A stretch of 64,000 nucleotides of DNA from an uncultured Clostridia bacterium (GCA_934747885.1 CAKVHE010000002.1:186001-250000), one strand, 5' to 3'; positions 18,404-26,622 are shown, counted from the stretch's first letter. Numbers and translations are program-made. The notes: generated from the letters alone by a model not told the origin.

Positions 18404-19414
18404 TTACTTTAATTCAATTTCGGTAATTAAATCTTCGGTTAGTTCGTCCAAAGCCAAAAAGTTTATATTTTTGATATAATAAGATTCAACTTGTTTGTGA
18501 TATCCAATTGCTGAATCAATGGCCTTGGCTGCCTTTTTCGCAAGTACATTAGATAAATTGGTTAAATATTCCAAACTGCTACACATTTGATAATTGTAAA
18601 AATTTGGTTTGTCTTGGCTCATCGAAACAAAGGCGTTCAATTCTTTTATTTCAAGCGCAATAGGGATATTTGTGTAACTGTCATAGAACGCAATTACCGA
18701 ATAACCGCAATCTTTTAATGTGTTTAGTAACTTGGAAATTACTTTTGAAGAAAAATATTTATCTTCGTTTATAAAAATAGTGGTTGTGTAATTATTTTTT
18801 TCGTTTAGGTAGGTAATACCTTCACTTGAAAGATAGGAGATGAACATTTTGCGCAAATAGCCATCTTTGTTTTGGTTTTCAAGTTGCAATTTGGCTGTGA
18901 TATCGCGCACGGTTTCGTCATATAGGTAGTCGTTAAAATACTTTTTTTCAATGTTTAGTAAGTTTTTTTGCAAAGATAGTAAACTTCTTAAATATCCATA
19001 GGCCAAGCTGTATTGAAAACTTTTGTATTCAAGCAAATGCTCCATTTCAAAACTAAAAGCGGAAACCTTTGGTGATATAAACTGTCCCAAATCAACAATT
19101 TTGCCCGAAATTAAAGGCAGGGTAGGGTCAGCGCTGTGTGGAGCGGTGCCGTCCACAATTGCAATATTTTTGCTCACTATTTTTACGCCATCTAAACTGT
19201 TTATGTCGGAAGAGCAAAAAAAGTATTCGATGTCTTCGCCTTTGCTCTCAAAATACTTGCCAATTTTTTTAAGTAGAGTGCTTTTGCCAGTGCCCGGTCC
19301 GCCTTTTAAAATATAGGTAAAGCCGGGTCTGTTGTTGTCTAAAATATTATCAAAGTAATTTACAAAACCTTGTCCGTTGTTAGATGCTGCTAAATAATAT
19401 TTTTTTGTACCCAT
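18404..19414 (-). CDS. P-loop ATPase of PRK06851 type
   Basis: A 336-residue protein with an N-terminal P-loop GGPGTGKSTLLKKIG, followed by a region with CSSDINSLDGV and VDGTAPHSADPTLPLISG. I recall the PRK06851 family of uncharacterised Firmicute ATPases having this layout, with a second, weaker nucleotide-binding half. The function is unknown. It is the first gene of the leftward lysC-asd operon and is divergent from dpaA, which links it by position to dipicolinate formation. The upstream sequence has a CATACAAT box of mother-cell sigma type. Confidence 0.8.
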   Translation of the reverse strand: MGTKKYYLAASNNGQGFVNYFDNILDNNRPGFTYILKGGPGTGKSTLLKKIGKYFESKGEDIEYFFCSSDINSLDGVKIVSKNIAIVDGTAPHSADPTLPLISGKIVDLGQFISPKVSAFSFEMEHLLEYKSFQYSLAYGYLRSLLSLQKNLLNIEKKYFNDYLYDETVRDITAKLQLENQNKDGYLRKMFISYLSSEGITYLNEKNNYTTTIFINEDKYFSSKVISKLLNTLKDCGYSVIAFYDSYTNIPIALEIKELNAFVSMSQDKPNFYNYQMCSSLEYLTNLSNVLAKKAAKAIDSAIGYHKQVESYYIKNINFLALDELTEDLITEIELK

Positions 19415-19419
19415 ATTGC

Positions 19420-19447
19420 ATTGTATGAATAAATTTGTGGTTTTGTC
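19420..19447 (-). promoter_or_regulatory. Possible sigma-K/sigma-E-type promoter (leftward)
   Basis: On the minus strand GACA (19444-19447), 16 nt, then CATACAATG (19419-19427). This fits mACm-N16-CATAnnnTA of sigma-K except the last position; CATACAAT also fits the sigma-E -10. The -10 lies about 5 nt from the start codon, which is unusually close. Confidence 0.35.
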
Positions 19448-19455
19448 CCGTTTTT

Positions 19456-19484
19456 AACCTTAAAATGCGTTCCTTCATAAATTG
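19456..19484 (+). promoter_or_regulatory. Possible sigma-K-type promoter of dpaA
   Basis: AACC (19456-19459), 16 nt, CATAAATTG (19476-19484), matching mACm-N16-CATAnnnTA except the final base. In Bacillus the dipicolinate synthase operon is sigma-K dependent, so the position makes sense, but the match is short and imperfect. Confidence 0.4.
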
Positions 19485-19500
19485 AAATAAGAGGTGGCTT

Positions 19501-20262
19501 ATGAGATATGTTGTTGATACAACGGACAAACGAAACCATTATGTTTACAACTTATTACTAAAAAATAGATATAGTGTCATAAAATTGGGTGAAGCAGAAG
19601 GCTTAAATGCTGAAGACACAGTGGTGTTTGCGCCTGGCAAAAAATTAAGTGCGCAGGATATGTGCGGTCTTGCAAGCGGATGTACTTTGCTTTGTGGCAA
19701 TGTTAACGCCGAAGTGGCGGAAATAATCAAAGCAAAAAATATTAAATACATAAATATTATGGAAGATGAAATCTTTGCAGTTAAAAATGCAAATTTAACG
19801 GCCGAAGGGGTGCTTGCCATACTTTTAAAAGAAAGTCCAAGATCAATGTTTAAAAACAATATTTTGGTTATTGGTGGTGGCCGAATTGCACTTGCTTGCG
19901 CTAAATTGTTTAATGGGTTATCGTTAAATTTTGCAATGGTGTCGTATAATCCGGTAAAGTTTCCTAGATATTACATAGACACACAAAATTGCTATTTTAA
20001 GACGGCATTTTTAAAAGATTTAGACAAATTTGATGTAATTGTTAACACAATACCAAATCAGATTTTTGACGAGGAAACAATAAAACTAATACCGCAAAAT
20101 TGTTTGTATATTGAGACAGCGTCGGTGCCGTCGCTTGATGCAAATTTGGCTACACAGTTTAATTATCTTTTGGCACCCGCATTGCCTGGTAAGTATTGTT
20201 TTGAAACAGCTGGCGAGCTACTTTATGAAATGATAATAGGGGAGAATAATTATGAAAATTAA
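19501..20262 (+). CDS. dpaA: Dipicolinate synthase subunit A
   Basis: With DpaB it oxidises dihydrodipicolinate to dipicolinate (DPA) in the mother cell for loading into the spore. The 253-residue protein has an N-terminal Rossmann-like domain and an NAD(P)-binding domain with VIGGGRIALACAKLF, the arrangement of SpoVFA. It ends with PALPGKYCFETAGELLYEMI. GAGGTGG is upstream of the ATG. It overlaps dpaB by 11 nt, and dapA, which makes the substrate, follows. Confidence 0.93.
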   Translation: MRYVVDTTDKRNHYVYNLLLKNRYSVIKLGEAEGLNAEDTVVFAPGKKLSAQDMCGLASGCTLLCGNVNAEVAEIIKAKNIKYINIMEDEIFAVKNANLTAEGVLAILLKESPRSMFKNNILVIGGGRIALACAKLFNGLSLNFAMVSYNPVKFPRYYIDTQNCYFKTAFLKDLDKFDVIVNTIPNQIFDEETIKLIPQNCLYIETASVPSLDANLATQFNYLLAPALPGKYCFETAGELLYEMIIGENNYEN

Positions 20263-20824
20263 AATAGGTTTTGCTATTTGCGGCTCTTTTTGTACACATG
20301 AACAAATTTTATGGCAAGTTGAAAAACTGACAGAAAAATATGATATTGTACCGATATTGTCGCCGGCTTCAGCAACTCAAGACACAAGGTTTGGCACGGC
20401 AGAAAATTTAAAAAACCGACTAATCAAACTTACAGGAAATGAGATTGTAGATAGTTTGCAGCTCGCAGAACCTCTTGGTCCTAAGGGCGTTATTGAGTTG
20501 TTAGTTATTGCACCGTGCACTGGTAACACTCTTGCAAAGCTTGCAAATGCAATAACTGATAATGCCGTTACAATGGTTGCAAAGGCGCTATCTAGAAACA
20601 ACAAGCCGGTTGTAGTGGGCATTTCTACAAATGATGGTTTGGGGCTTAGTATGCAAAACTTGGCAAAGTTAATGCAGACAAAAAATTATTATTTTGTACC
20701 ATTTGGGCAAGATGATCCAATAAAAAAGCCAAAATCACTTATAAGTGACTACGAAAAAATTGATAAGGCAATTGAAGGCGCGCTGAAAGGCGAACAAGTT
20801 CAGCCTATACTAATTGGGAGGTAG
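20252..20824 (+). CDS. dpaB: Dipicolinate synthase subunit B
   Basis: Flavoprotein-fold partner of DpaA (SpoVFB). The 190-residue protein opens with IGFAICGSFCTHEQ and contains PLGPKGVIELLVIAPCTGNTLAKLANAITDN, the flavin-binding type segment conserved in DpaB. It overlaps the end of dpaA and ends 1 nt before the dapA start, so the three are one translational unit. Its presence is strong evidence for endospore formation. Confidence 0.94.
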   Translation: MKIKIGFAICGSFCTHEQILWQVEKLTEKYDIVPILSPASATQDTRFGTAENLKNRLIKLTGNEIVDSLQLAEPLGPKGVIELLVIAPCTGNTLAKLANAITDNAVTMVAKALSRNNKPVVVGISTNDGLGLSMQNLAKLMQTKNYYFVPFGQDDPIKKPKSLISDYEKIDKAIEGALKGEQVQPILIGR

Positions 20825-20825
20825 T

Positions 20826-21707
20826 ATGTTATTTAGGGGAGTATGCACGGCGATTGTTACGCCGTTTGACACGGAAGGAAAAGTTGATTTTAATGCGTTT
20901 GAAAAACTGGTAGAAATGCAAATTAAAGCGGGGGTTTCTGCAATTGTATTTATGGGAACAACTGGTGAAGCCTCAACGCTTACCCGTGCGGAGAAAATAG
21001 AAATAGCTAAATTTGCCATTAAATCAGTAGCAAAAAGGGCAAAAGTTATAGTTGGCTCGGGGTCTAATGATACGGCCACTGCTATTGCGCAGTCGCAAAT
21101 GTTTGAAGCGCTTGGGGTTGATGGTTTGTTGGTTGTGACACCATATTATAACAAATGCACGCAATCAGGTTTAATATTGCATTATAAAGCAATTGCTGAA
21201 AGCGTAGATTTACCAATAATTTTGTACAACGTACCATCGCGAACTGGTGTTAATATAGAGGCAAAAACGGCAATAGAACTATCTAAAATAAATAATATAG
21301 TAGGCATTAAAGAAGCGAGTGGAAAGCTTACTCAAGCAGCAGAAGTAATTTATGGTACCAGCAATGAGTTTGCTGTTTATAGCGGTGACGATGCGTTGTT
21401 CTTACCGTTTTTGGCAATTGGTGGTGATGGCGTTGTGTCGGTTGTAAGCAATATAGCACCAAAACTTATGGTGAATTTGTTTAATAAATTTGAGCTTGGT
21501 GACATAGATTCGGCAATAAAACTCAATAAAAAATTGTCGCCTTTTTACTCGGCAATGTTTGTAGAAGTCAATCCAATACCGGTAAAAAATGCTTTAAATA
21601 TACTAGGATTGAATGCTGGAACTATGCGCTTGCCGCTAAGTATTGATATGAAACCGGAAAATTTTGAGCGCGTGAAAAGTGCTGTTTTGGACGATACAAT
21701 AAATTAG
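20826..21707 (+). CDS. dapA: 4-hydroxy-tetrahydrodipicolinate synthase
   Basis: Condenses pyruvate and aspartate semialdehyde to give the dihydrodipicolinate precursor used for both lysine and DPA. The 293-residue TIM-barrel protein has GTTGEA, the YNVPSRTG segment with the conserved Tyr, and the Schiff-base Lys in GIKEASG. I start it at ATG 20826, preceded by GGGAGG, and not at the upstream TTG. No dapB (reductase) is present in this window. It is the last gene of the dpa operon. Confidence 0.95.
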   Translation: MLFRGVCTAIVTPFDTEGKVDFNAFEKLVEMQIKAGVSAIVFMGTTGEASTLTRAEKIEIAKFAIKSVAKRAKVIVGSGSNDTATAIAQSQMFEALGVDGLLVVTPYYNKCTQSGLILHYKAIAESVDLPIILYNVPSRTGVNIEAKTAIELSKINNIVGIKEASGKLTQAAEVIYGTSNEFAVYSGDDALFLPFLAIGGDGVVSVVSNIAPKLMVNLFNKFELGDIDSAIKLNKKLSPFYSAMFVEVNPIPVKNALNILGLNAGTMRLPLSIDMKPENFERVKSAVLDDTIN

Positions 21708-21881
21708 TAAAAATAATTTTGGGGGTAATGGCGACGCTGTTTTGACACTTGAATAAACTATCGAGCGGGCAGTAACTTGCCCAAATGATACCGTTTTTGC
21801 CGTAATGCGGGGTGGTAATAAAGAAGAAAATGTAAAAAATAGGTTTTGAGTTCAAAATTGGTTTGGAGAAAATGTAAACAC
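21708..21881. other. Non-coding gap after dapA, possible gene remnant
   Basis: No intact ORF. One plus-strand frame reads as plausible protein (GGNKEENVKNRF, then VQNWFGENVN) but is broken by TAA and TGA, so it could be a decayed gene fragment. A small hairpin GGGCA-GTAAC-TTGCCC lies inside. I cannot name a parent gene. Confidence 0.25.
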
Positions 21882-21914
21882 AAAAAATAAAGCGCCGACT
21901 AAAAAGTCGGCGCT
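21882..21914 (-). terminator. Terminator of tRNA-Gly
   Basis: Stem GCGCCGACT / AGTCGGCGC with a 4-nt loop (21892-21913); on the minus strand it is followed by a T-rich tract. Confidence 0.85.
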
Positions 21915-21928
21915 ATTTATAAATAAAA

Positions 21929-22002
21929 TGGAGCGGGTGAAGGGAATCGAACCCTCGTAACTAGCTTGGGAAGCTAGCGCTCTACCATTGAGCTACACCC
22001 GC
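21929..22002 (-). tRNA. tRNA-Gly (anticodon CCC), CCA encoded
   Basis: Cloverleaf on the minus strand: acceptor GCGGGTG / CACCCGC, D arm GCTCAATGGTAGAGC, anticodon stem CTAGC / GCTAG with loop TTCCCAA (anticodon CCC), T arm AGGGTTCGATTCCCT, discriminator T and encoded CCA. Confidence 0.95.
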
Positions 22003-22052
22003 AAACAAAACATATTTTACTACATTTTGAGTGATTAGTCAAGTTTATAGAC

Positions 22053-22079
22053 TTGCAATTTTTGTAACATTGTTATATT
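22053..22079 (+). promoter_or_regulatory. Promoter of radical SAM gene
   Basis: -10 TATATT (22074-22079) with a weak -35 (TTGCAA at 22053-22058, spacer 15). The ATG at 22088 follows the -10 by 8 nt with no Shine-Dalgarno, another leaderless configuration. Confidence 0.5.
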
Positions 22080-22087
22080 ATTTAATT

Positions 22088-22966
22088 ATGAAATTTTGTA
22101 ATGAATGTCCGCGCAGTTGTGGCGTTAATAGAAAAGAAGGTTGTGGTTGGTGCAAGGTGCCATCTAAATTTAAGATTGCAAAAATAATGTTGCACCCGTA
22201 TGAGGAGCCGACAATTTCTGGAACGGGTGGTGCCGGTGCGATATTCTTCGCTGGCTGTTCGCTTGGGTGTATATACTGTCAAAATTATGAAATTAGTTCT
22301 GGTAAGGTCGGTGAACTTTTTACAAAAGAGCAGTTAATTGATGCTATCAAAGATTTGGAAAAGCGTGGTGCTAGTTGCATTGATTTGGTTACGCCAACGC
22401 ATTATACTGATGAGTTAATTGATGTGTTTGATAGGTATAAGCCAAGTGTGCCGATTGTATGGAATTCTTCCGGATACGAAACGGTAGAGGAAATAGAAAA
22501 ACTAAAAGATGTAGTTGATGTTTATTTGGTCGATTTTAAATATGCAACGGAAGAGGCGGGTAGGCTGTCTTTGGCGCCGAACTATTTTGAGGTGGCCACG
22601 CAAGCAATTTTGCAAATGCGCCGAAATCAACCTAAAGATGTTATTGAAGATGGTGTTATGCAAAAGGGCGTTATAGTAAGGCATTTGGTATTGCCGGGCC
22701 TTGTCGAAAATTCAAAATTGGTACTTGATTGGGTGGCGAAAAATTTGGGTGCAAACACCATTGTTTCGTTGATGTCCCAATACACGCCTACTGAACGTGT
22801 GGCATCGCATCCATTGCTTTTTAGAAATCTTAAACCTATTGAATATAAAAGCGTTGTCAGTTATGCTGAAAAACTAGGTTTTGATAATGCCTTTGTTCAA
22901 GATATGGATTCTAGTAGTGAAAAATATATTCCAGATTTTTTATCAAATAATGACTTTAAAAAATAA
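22088..22966 (+). CDS. Radical SAM protein, PflA/PflX-like
   Basis: A 292-residue radical SAM protein with the [4Fe-4S] motif CSLGCIYC (Cys57, 61, 64), preceded by an N-terminal Cys-rich segment (CNECPRSCG, CGWC) that may bind a second cluster. It resembles the uncharacterised PflA homologue group (COG1313, PflX). The target is unknown; no glycyl-radical enzyme lies nearby. I choose ATG 22088, not the upstream frame from 22031, because a -10 box fills the region and the Cys motif starts just after this Met. It converges on ppa. Confidence 0.85.
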   Translation: MKFCNECPRSCGVNRKEGCGWCKVPSKFKIAKIMLHPYEEPTISGTGGAGAIFFAGCSLGCIYCQNYEISSGKVGELFTKEQLIDAIKDLEKRGASCIDLVTPTHYTDELIDVFDRYKPSVPIVWNSSGYETVEEIEKLKDVVDVYLVDFKYATEEAGRLSLAPNYFEVATQAILQMRRNQPKDVIEDGVMQKGVIVRHLVLPGLVENSKLVLDWVAKNLGANTIVSLMSQYTPTERVASHPLLFRNLKPIEYKSVVSYAEKLGFDNAFVQDMDSSSEKYIPDFLSNNDFKK

Positions 22967-22997
22967 AAGAGATAAAATGGGTTTATCTCTTTTTGTT
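22963..22997. terminator. Terminator between radical SAM gene and ppa
   Basis: Stem AAAAGAGATAAA / TTTATCTCTTTT with T run on the plus strand; it overlaps the 3' end of the converging ppa. Confidence 0.8.
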
Positions 22998-23513
22998 TTC
23001 CTTATATCTTTTTTGACAGTTTTTAATTTGATTTCTAGCGTATTCGCTATTATAAAAATTACTAATTTTTGTAGTTTTGCCTTCTAGCTCCTTATATACT
23101 CTTAAAAAGTGCATAAGTTCATCAATTATATGAGGTGGAAGTTGTTCAATTTCGGTGTACGAGCAATAAGTTGGGTCGCCAACCGGAACGGCGATAATTT
23201 TTGTGTCAATCTTTCCGCTATCTATCATATCAATTGCGCCAATTGGTGTGCAATCAACCAATGCCATTGGGTTAATTGGTTCGGTGCAATAAACAAACAC
23301 GTCAAGTGGGTCGTCGTCTTCGCTGAGCGTTAGTGGGATAAAACCGTAGTTCGCAGGGTAGTGGGTGCTGGTGTATAAAATACGGTCAAGTCTAAGAAGT
23401 CCGGTTTCTTTGTCTAGTTCATATTTGTTTTTACTGTGAGCCGGAATTTCAATAACTGCGCAAAATTTTTTCGGTGAAATTCGGTTTGGGTTGATGTCGT
23501 GTAAAATGTTCAT
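22983..23513 (-). CDS. ppa: Inorganic pyrophosphatase, family I
   Basis: Hydrolyses PPi to phosphate. The 176-residue protein has the family I signature EDDDPLDVFV with the metal-binding Asp residues, the conserved KYELDKETGLLRLDR segment, and HYPANYGFIP. Length is typical. GGAG precedes the ATG (AGGAGAAAATTATG). It lies 9 nt after the acyltransferase gene on the same strand, so it is probably the last gene of the glycosyltransferase-acyltransferase-ppa transcript. Confidence 0.93.
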   Translation of the reverse strand: MNILHDINPNRISPKKFCAVIEIPAHSKNKYELDKETGLLRLDRILYTSTHYPANYGFIPLTLSEDDDPLDVFVYCTEPINPMALVDCTPIGAIDMIDSGKIDTKIIAVPVGDPTYCSYTEIEQLPPHIIDELMHFLRVYKELEGKTTKISNFYNSEYARNQIKNCQKRYKENKKR

Positions 23514-23522
23514 AATTTTCTC

Positions 23523-24329
23523 CTAATTGTCTAAGGTTTGTTTTTTTGTTGTATACTCTAGTTTTTTATTGTAAAAACTTTCGTACTTTTGAGTTAGTAA
23601 ATTTGAGTTTTCAAGCTTTAAATATTTCATATTTTGCTTTAAGCTGTTATTTGGGTCTGGGTATATTGGTGGCATAATATGCAAATAAAATTTCTTTTTG
23701 TATGAGCCATCTTTGCGTTGTTTTAGGTTTTTAAAAGTAAAAAACATAGGAATAATTGGCAAGTTGTATTTGGCGGCGTAGAAGAAAGCGCCGTCTTGTA
23801 GTGGCCTTGGTTTTTCGTAACACCACCAAAGTGAGCCTTCGGTATAGAATACGATAAAGTTATCTTTTTTTGCAAGAGTGTCGATGGCGTTTGTTAGGTG
23901 GCGCATGCAAACAGTATTGTCGCTAAAAGGCAAAGTTCCGGCAGCGCGCAGCGCACTCCCCGCAATGCCTTTAAAATTGTTAAATTCACCAACAGTATAA
24001 TAAACGCGTTTGCCGAAAAGCGGTTTTTTGATTAGGGCGCAGTCAATATTATTTATATGATTGCTTGTGATAATACCTTTTTTTAGTCCTTTTAGATTTT
24101 CCTTTCCAACAATGGTAAGTTTGCAGCTTATACCAAATATGAAGCCTGCCAAATCTAAAATTGGTCTTGCAAAAAACGAACCAAGTTGATTAAAAAAGCC
24201 GCGGCGCAAGTAGTCATATTCTGGTGTGACCTTTTTCATCATCTTGTAGTTGATAGGGCAAACGTGGGCGGAAAAATCACCCTCGTATTCTTTTTGCTCC
24301 ATGTTTTCAAGAACTTTTTTTCGATTCAT
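23523..24329 (-). CDS. 1-acyl-sn-glycerol-3-phosphate acyltransferase-like protein
   Basis: PlsC-type acyltransferase of about 268 residues. It has the catalytic HX4D motif NHINNID, the FYTEGSLWW segment in place of the usual EGTR block, and a later PIIPMFF segment. It likely acylates a lipid precursor at the membrane. I start it at ATG 24329, which shares a base with the stop of the upstream glycosyltransferase (TAATG coupling); a longer in-frame start at 24359 lacks a Shine-Dalgarno. Confidence 0.82.
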   Translation of the reverse strand: MNRKKVLENMEQKEYEGDFSAHVCPINYKMMKKVTPEYDYLRRGFFNQLGSFFARPILDLAGFIFGISCKLTIVGKENLKGLKKGIITSNHINNIDCALIKKPLFGKRVYYTVGEFNNFKGIAGSALRAAGTLPFSDNTVCMRHLTNAIDTLAKKDNFIVFYTEGSLWWCYEKPRPLQDGAFFYAAKYNLPIIPMFFTFKNLKQRKDGSYKKKFYLHIMPPIYPDPNNSLKQNMKYLKLENSNLLTQKYESFYNKKLEYTTKKQTLDN

Positions 24330-25600
24330 TACATTTTTATCCTTTTGATTGGAACCCAATCATCTTCTTTTGTAAATGCAGCTTTGAAAAAGATACCGGC
24401 GTATTCAAGTAAGAAAAATGGCATAATAAATATAAGTTTAAGTTTTTCGCCAAGTGTCATTTTGTTTATATCTCTATCGACGGATAGATTTAAGCAAGTG
24501 TAGAAAAATAATTCGAAATAGGCGATACCGGCAACAATTAGTGCGTAATATAATGCTTTTAATGCAAGCGCGCTACTGCCCATAATTGCTAAGGTTATTG
24601 AGGAAGTGACAAAGGTAATAATGGCGACTGCGCTTGCGCCGAACATACAGAATAATGGATAAACACCATAAATAAAGAATAGGGCGTCTTTTTTTAGTTT
24701 GCCTTGTTTAAAGGTGTACTCGCGCAAAGCTTTTCCGTATTTGCGGGAGCAGTCCATATAACCTTTTAACCAACGGGTACGGCGGTCGTTGTAAACTTTG
24801 TGCGAGGTTGGTTCTTCGGAGTAAATTTCTGCATATTCATAGTAGTGTGCTTTAAAGCCGTCAAGAATACAGTTGGCACCAATTTCGTAGTCTTCTGTAA
24901 TACTCTTGTATGGGTATCCGCCGGCATGGAGAATGAATTTGTGGGTAAGTAGCATTCCTTGGCCGCAAAGGTTTAAAGCGTGTCCCATTTCGGCTTTTGC
25001 TTTGTTGCCCATGGCGTCAACACCAGGATAGGTCATAGCACTGCAATTTGCAATAACGTTGCGATTCTTTTTGTTGTTAGATTCCCAATTTTTTATGCGT
25101 TTTCTACCAATAATAACATCGGCACCGCTTTCCATTGCGTTGTTCATTTCCGTTAAAAAGTTTGGGGTAAGCATGCAATCAGCGTCAACAATAATATAGG
25201 CGTCGCATTGTTTATCTTTGTCTTCTAAGATAGATTTAAAGCATGCGTCAAGCGAGTCGGCCTTGCGCTTTTGAGTTGGCACGGTGTATAAAAATAAATT
25301 TTGATCAATATAGGTTGGTGCTAGTTGCAGTGTAGGGTCTGCCGGATCTTTAACGATAATATGAGTGGTAAAAAGCTCTTTTGGATAATCAAGCGTCTTT
25401 ATAGATTCTAGCAGACAAGGAATGGTTTCACTTTCGTTTCGAGCGGGGATAATAAGGCCAAATTTCCTTTTTTCTTTGGCAACAAGGCGTTTTTGTGGTT
25501 TGAAACCTTTAAACCACAAAATCATTCTTGGAAGGTAAATAAGTATTGATAAAATTTCAAGGATAGCGTACGCTATAAATATCTTTTGCAAAAAGTTCAT
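24329..25600 (-). CDS. Membrane glycosyltransferase family 2
   Basis: A 423-residue processive-type GT2. It has an N-terminal membrane helix, GLIIPARNESETI (nucleotide-sugar site), VDADCML (DxD), SITEDYEIG (TED) and RRTRWLKG (QxxRW-like), followed by three or four C-terminal membrane helices. This layout matches cellulose/chitin/hyaluronan synthase-like or glycolipid synthases. Coupling to a PlsC-type gene points to a glycolipid or membrane polysaccharide, but the product cannot be assigned. A good promoter and GGAG lie upstream. Confidence 0.87.
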   Translation of the reverse strand: MNFLQKIFIAYAILEILSILIYLPRMILWFKGFKPQKRLVAKEKRKFGLIIPARNESETIPCLLESIKTLDYPKELFTTHIIVKDPADPTLQLAPTYIDQNLFLYTVPTQKRKADSLDACFKSILEDKDKQCDAYIIVDADCMLTPNFLTEMNNAMESGADVIIGRKRIKNWESNNKKNRNVIANCSAMTYPGVDAMGNKAKAEMGHALNLCGQGMLLTHKFILHAGGYPYKSITEDYEIGANCILDGFKAHYYEYAEIYSEEPTSHKVYNDRRTRWLKGYMDCSRKYGKALREYTFKQGKLKKDALFFIYGVYPLFCMFGASAVAIITFVTSSITLAIMGSSALALKALYYALIVAGIAYFELFFYTCLNLSVDRDINKMTLGEKLKLIFIMPFFLLEYAGIFFKAAFTKEDDWVPIKRIKM

Positions 25601-25623
25601 AATAACTCCTAAATGTGAGTTCC

Positions 25624-25652
25624 ATTATAACTGATTGCTTGCAATAATTCAA
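25624..25652 (-). promoter_or_regulatory. Promoter of glycosyltransferase operon
   Basis: Minus strand -35 TTGAAT (25647-25652), 17-bp spacer, -10 TATAAT (25624-25629). Confidence 0.7.
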
Positions 25653-25713
25653 TCAATATAATAATTGCAAATTCTCAGGTTCTAATTTAAATTGACATTT
25701 GTAAAAATGCTAT

Positions 25714-25728
25714 TCTACTTTAAGTAGA
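25714..25728. promoter_or_regulatory. Palindrome in XRE/glycosyltransferase intergenic region
   Basis: Perfect inverted repeat TCTACTT-T-AAGTAGA, 15 bp upstream of the -35 of the XRE regulator gene. A plausible operator for that regulator; inference only. Confidence 0.4.
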
Positions 25729-25742
25729 TTTTGAGAATTGTA

Positions 25743-25771
25743 TTGAAAATAAGCGCTGATGCTGGTATACT
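25743..25771 (+). promoter_or_regulatory. Promoter of XRE regulator gene
   Basis: -35 TTGAAA (25743-25748), 17-bp spacer, -10 TATACT (25766-25771); the ATG is 10 nt downstream, without a Shine-Dalgarno. Confidence 0.7.
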
Positions 25772-25781
25772 ATAAGTCAAT

Positions 25782-26345
25782 ATGGGAAAAGTGAAAAATA
25801 TTATAGCGCAAAACTTAAAGACTCTTAGAAAGGCGCGTGGCATTACTCAACAACAACTAGCAAAGGAGTTTAATTACTCAAACAAAGCGGTGTCTAGATG
25901 GGAAAAGGCGGAAGCGTTGCCGTCGGTGGATGTGCTAGAAAGTCTTTGTGAATATTATGGGGTGAGCTTTGAATGGCTAATAAAGGAACAAAACGAAGCG
26001 CCAAAACCTGAAAGACAAACTTTTAATAAGATTGCAGTAATGTGTCTTGTGTTTTTGTTTACTATTGCACTGGCAACCATTGTGTTTGTATATAATCAAA
26101 TTATGTCTGGGCAGGTTATGTGGCGACTGTTTGTTTGGGCGGTGCCAATCGCTTGCTTGCTGATTTTAATTATCTGCTATAAATGGTGGAATAAATACGT
26201 AAACTTGGGTATCTTTTCTGCCACGTTTTGGACACTAATTGTTGCAGTGTATTTGGAGTTTTTGCAAATGAACATTTGGCCGCTGTTTTTTTTAGGTTTG
26301 CCAATTCAGGCGATTGCGGTTTTGATTACAATAATAAAGAAGTAG
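25782..26345 (+). CDS. XRE-family regulator with membrane domain
   Basis: A 187-residue protein with an N-terminal helix-turn-helix of the Cro/CI type (ITQQQLAKEFNYSNKAVSRWEKAEALPSVDV split over residues 20-50), a short linker, and about four hydrophobic helices in the C-terminal half. The DNA-binding domain is therefore tethered to the membrane. It is divergent from the glycosyltransferase operon and could regulate it or itself through the palindrome at 25714-25728. A terminator follows. Confidence 0.85.
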   Translation: MGKVKNIIAQNLKTLRKARGITQQQLAKEFNYSNKAVSRWEKAEALPSVDVLESLCEYYGVSFEWLIKEQNEAPKPERQTFNKIAVMCLVFLFTIALATIVFVYNQIMSGQVMWRLFVWAVPIACLLILIICYKWWNKYVNLGIFSATFWTLIVAVYLEFLQMNIWPLFFLGLPIQAIAVLITIIKK

Positions 26346-26365
26346 CCTTTGTGCTACTTCTTTTT
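26340..26365 (+). terminator. Terminator of XRE gene
   Basis: Stem AAGTAGC / GCTACTT with a 6-nt loop and a T run. Confidence 0.8.
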
Positions 26366-26498
26366 AAGATAAATTTCTTCCATTGTAATGTTTGTTGAGT
26401 TCAAGCATTTTGTCTAGTTCGGTGTCAAGATCGTTAAGTTTGCAAAGTTCCAATTTTTTCTCTAAAAATTCCATCTTTAAATCTATATTATATTTCAT
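26364..26498 (-). CDS. Possible small helical protein
   Basis: A 44-codon frame starting at ATG 26498 encodes a charged, helical peptide (MEFLEKKLELCKLNDLDTEL...). No Shine-Dalgarno or clear promoter is seen. It may be a real small protein or chance. Confidence 0.25.
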   Translation of the reverse strand: MKYNIDLKMEFLEKKLELCKLNDLDTELDKMLELNKHYNGRNLS

Positions 26499-26551
26499 AA
26501 TTTTATTTTGGCGAAAAGAAAAAATTATATTCATATAAAACCAAATAACTC

Positions 26552-26581
26552 TTGACAAATGCTTTAGGCTTGATTTATAAT
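26552..26581 (+). promoter_or_regulatory. Promoter of tRNA-Thr
   Basis: -35 TTGACA (26552-26557), 18-bp spacer, -10 TATAAT (26576-26581), about 41 nt before the mature tRNA. Confidence 0.75.
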
Positions 26582-26622
26582 TGTTTTTGTTGCAAGTGTA
26601 ACTGGCAATGTCGCGTGGATAT

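Noticed and set aside
21708..21881. T-box leader after dapA
   Set aside because: A GGGTGGTA-like string is present, but the canonical TGG-ACCGCG antiterminator and a downstream gene on the same strand are missing.
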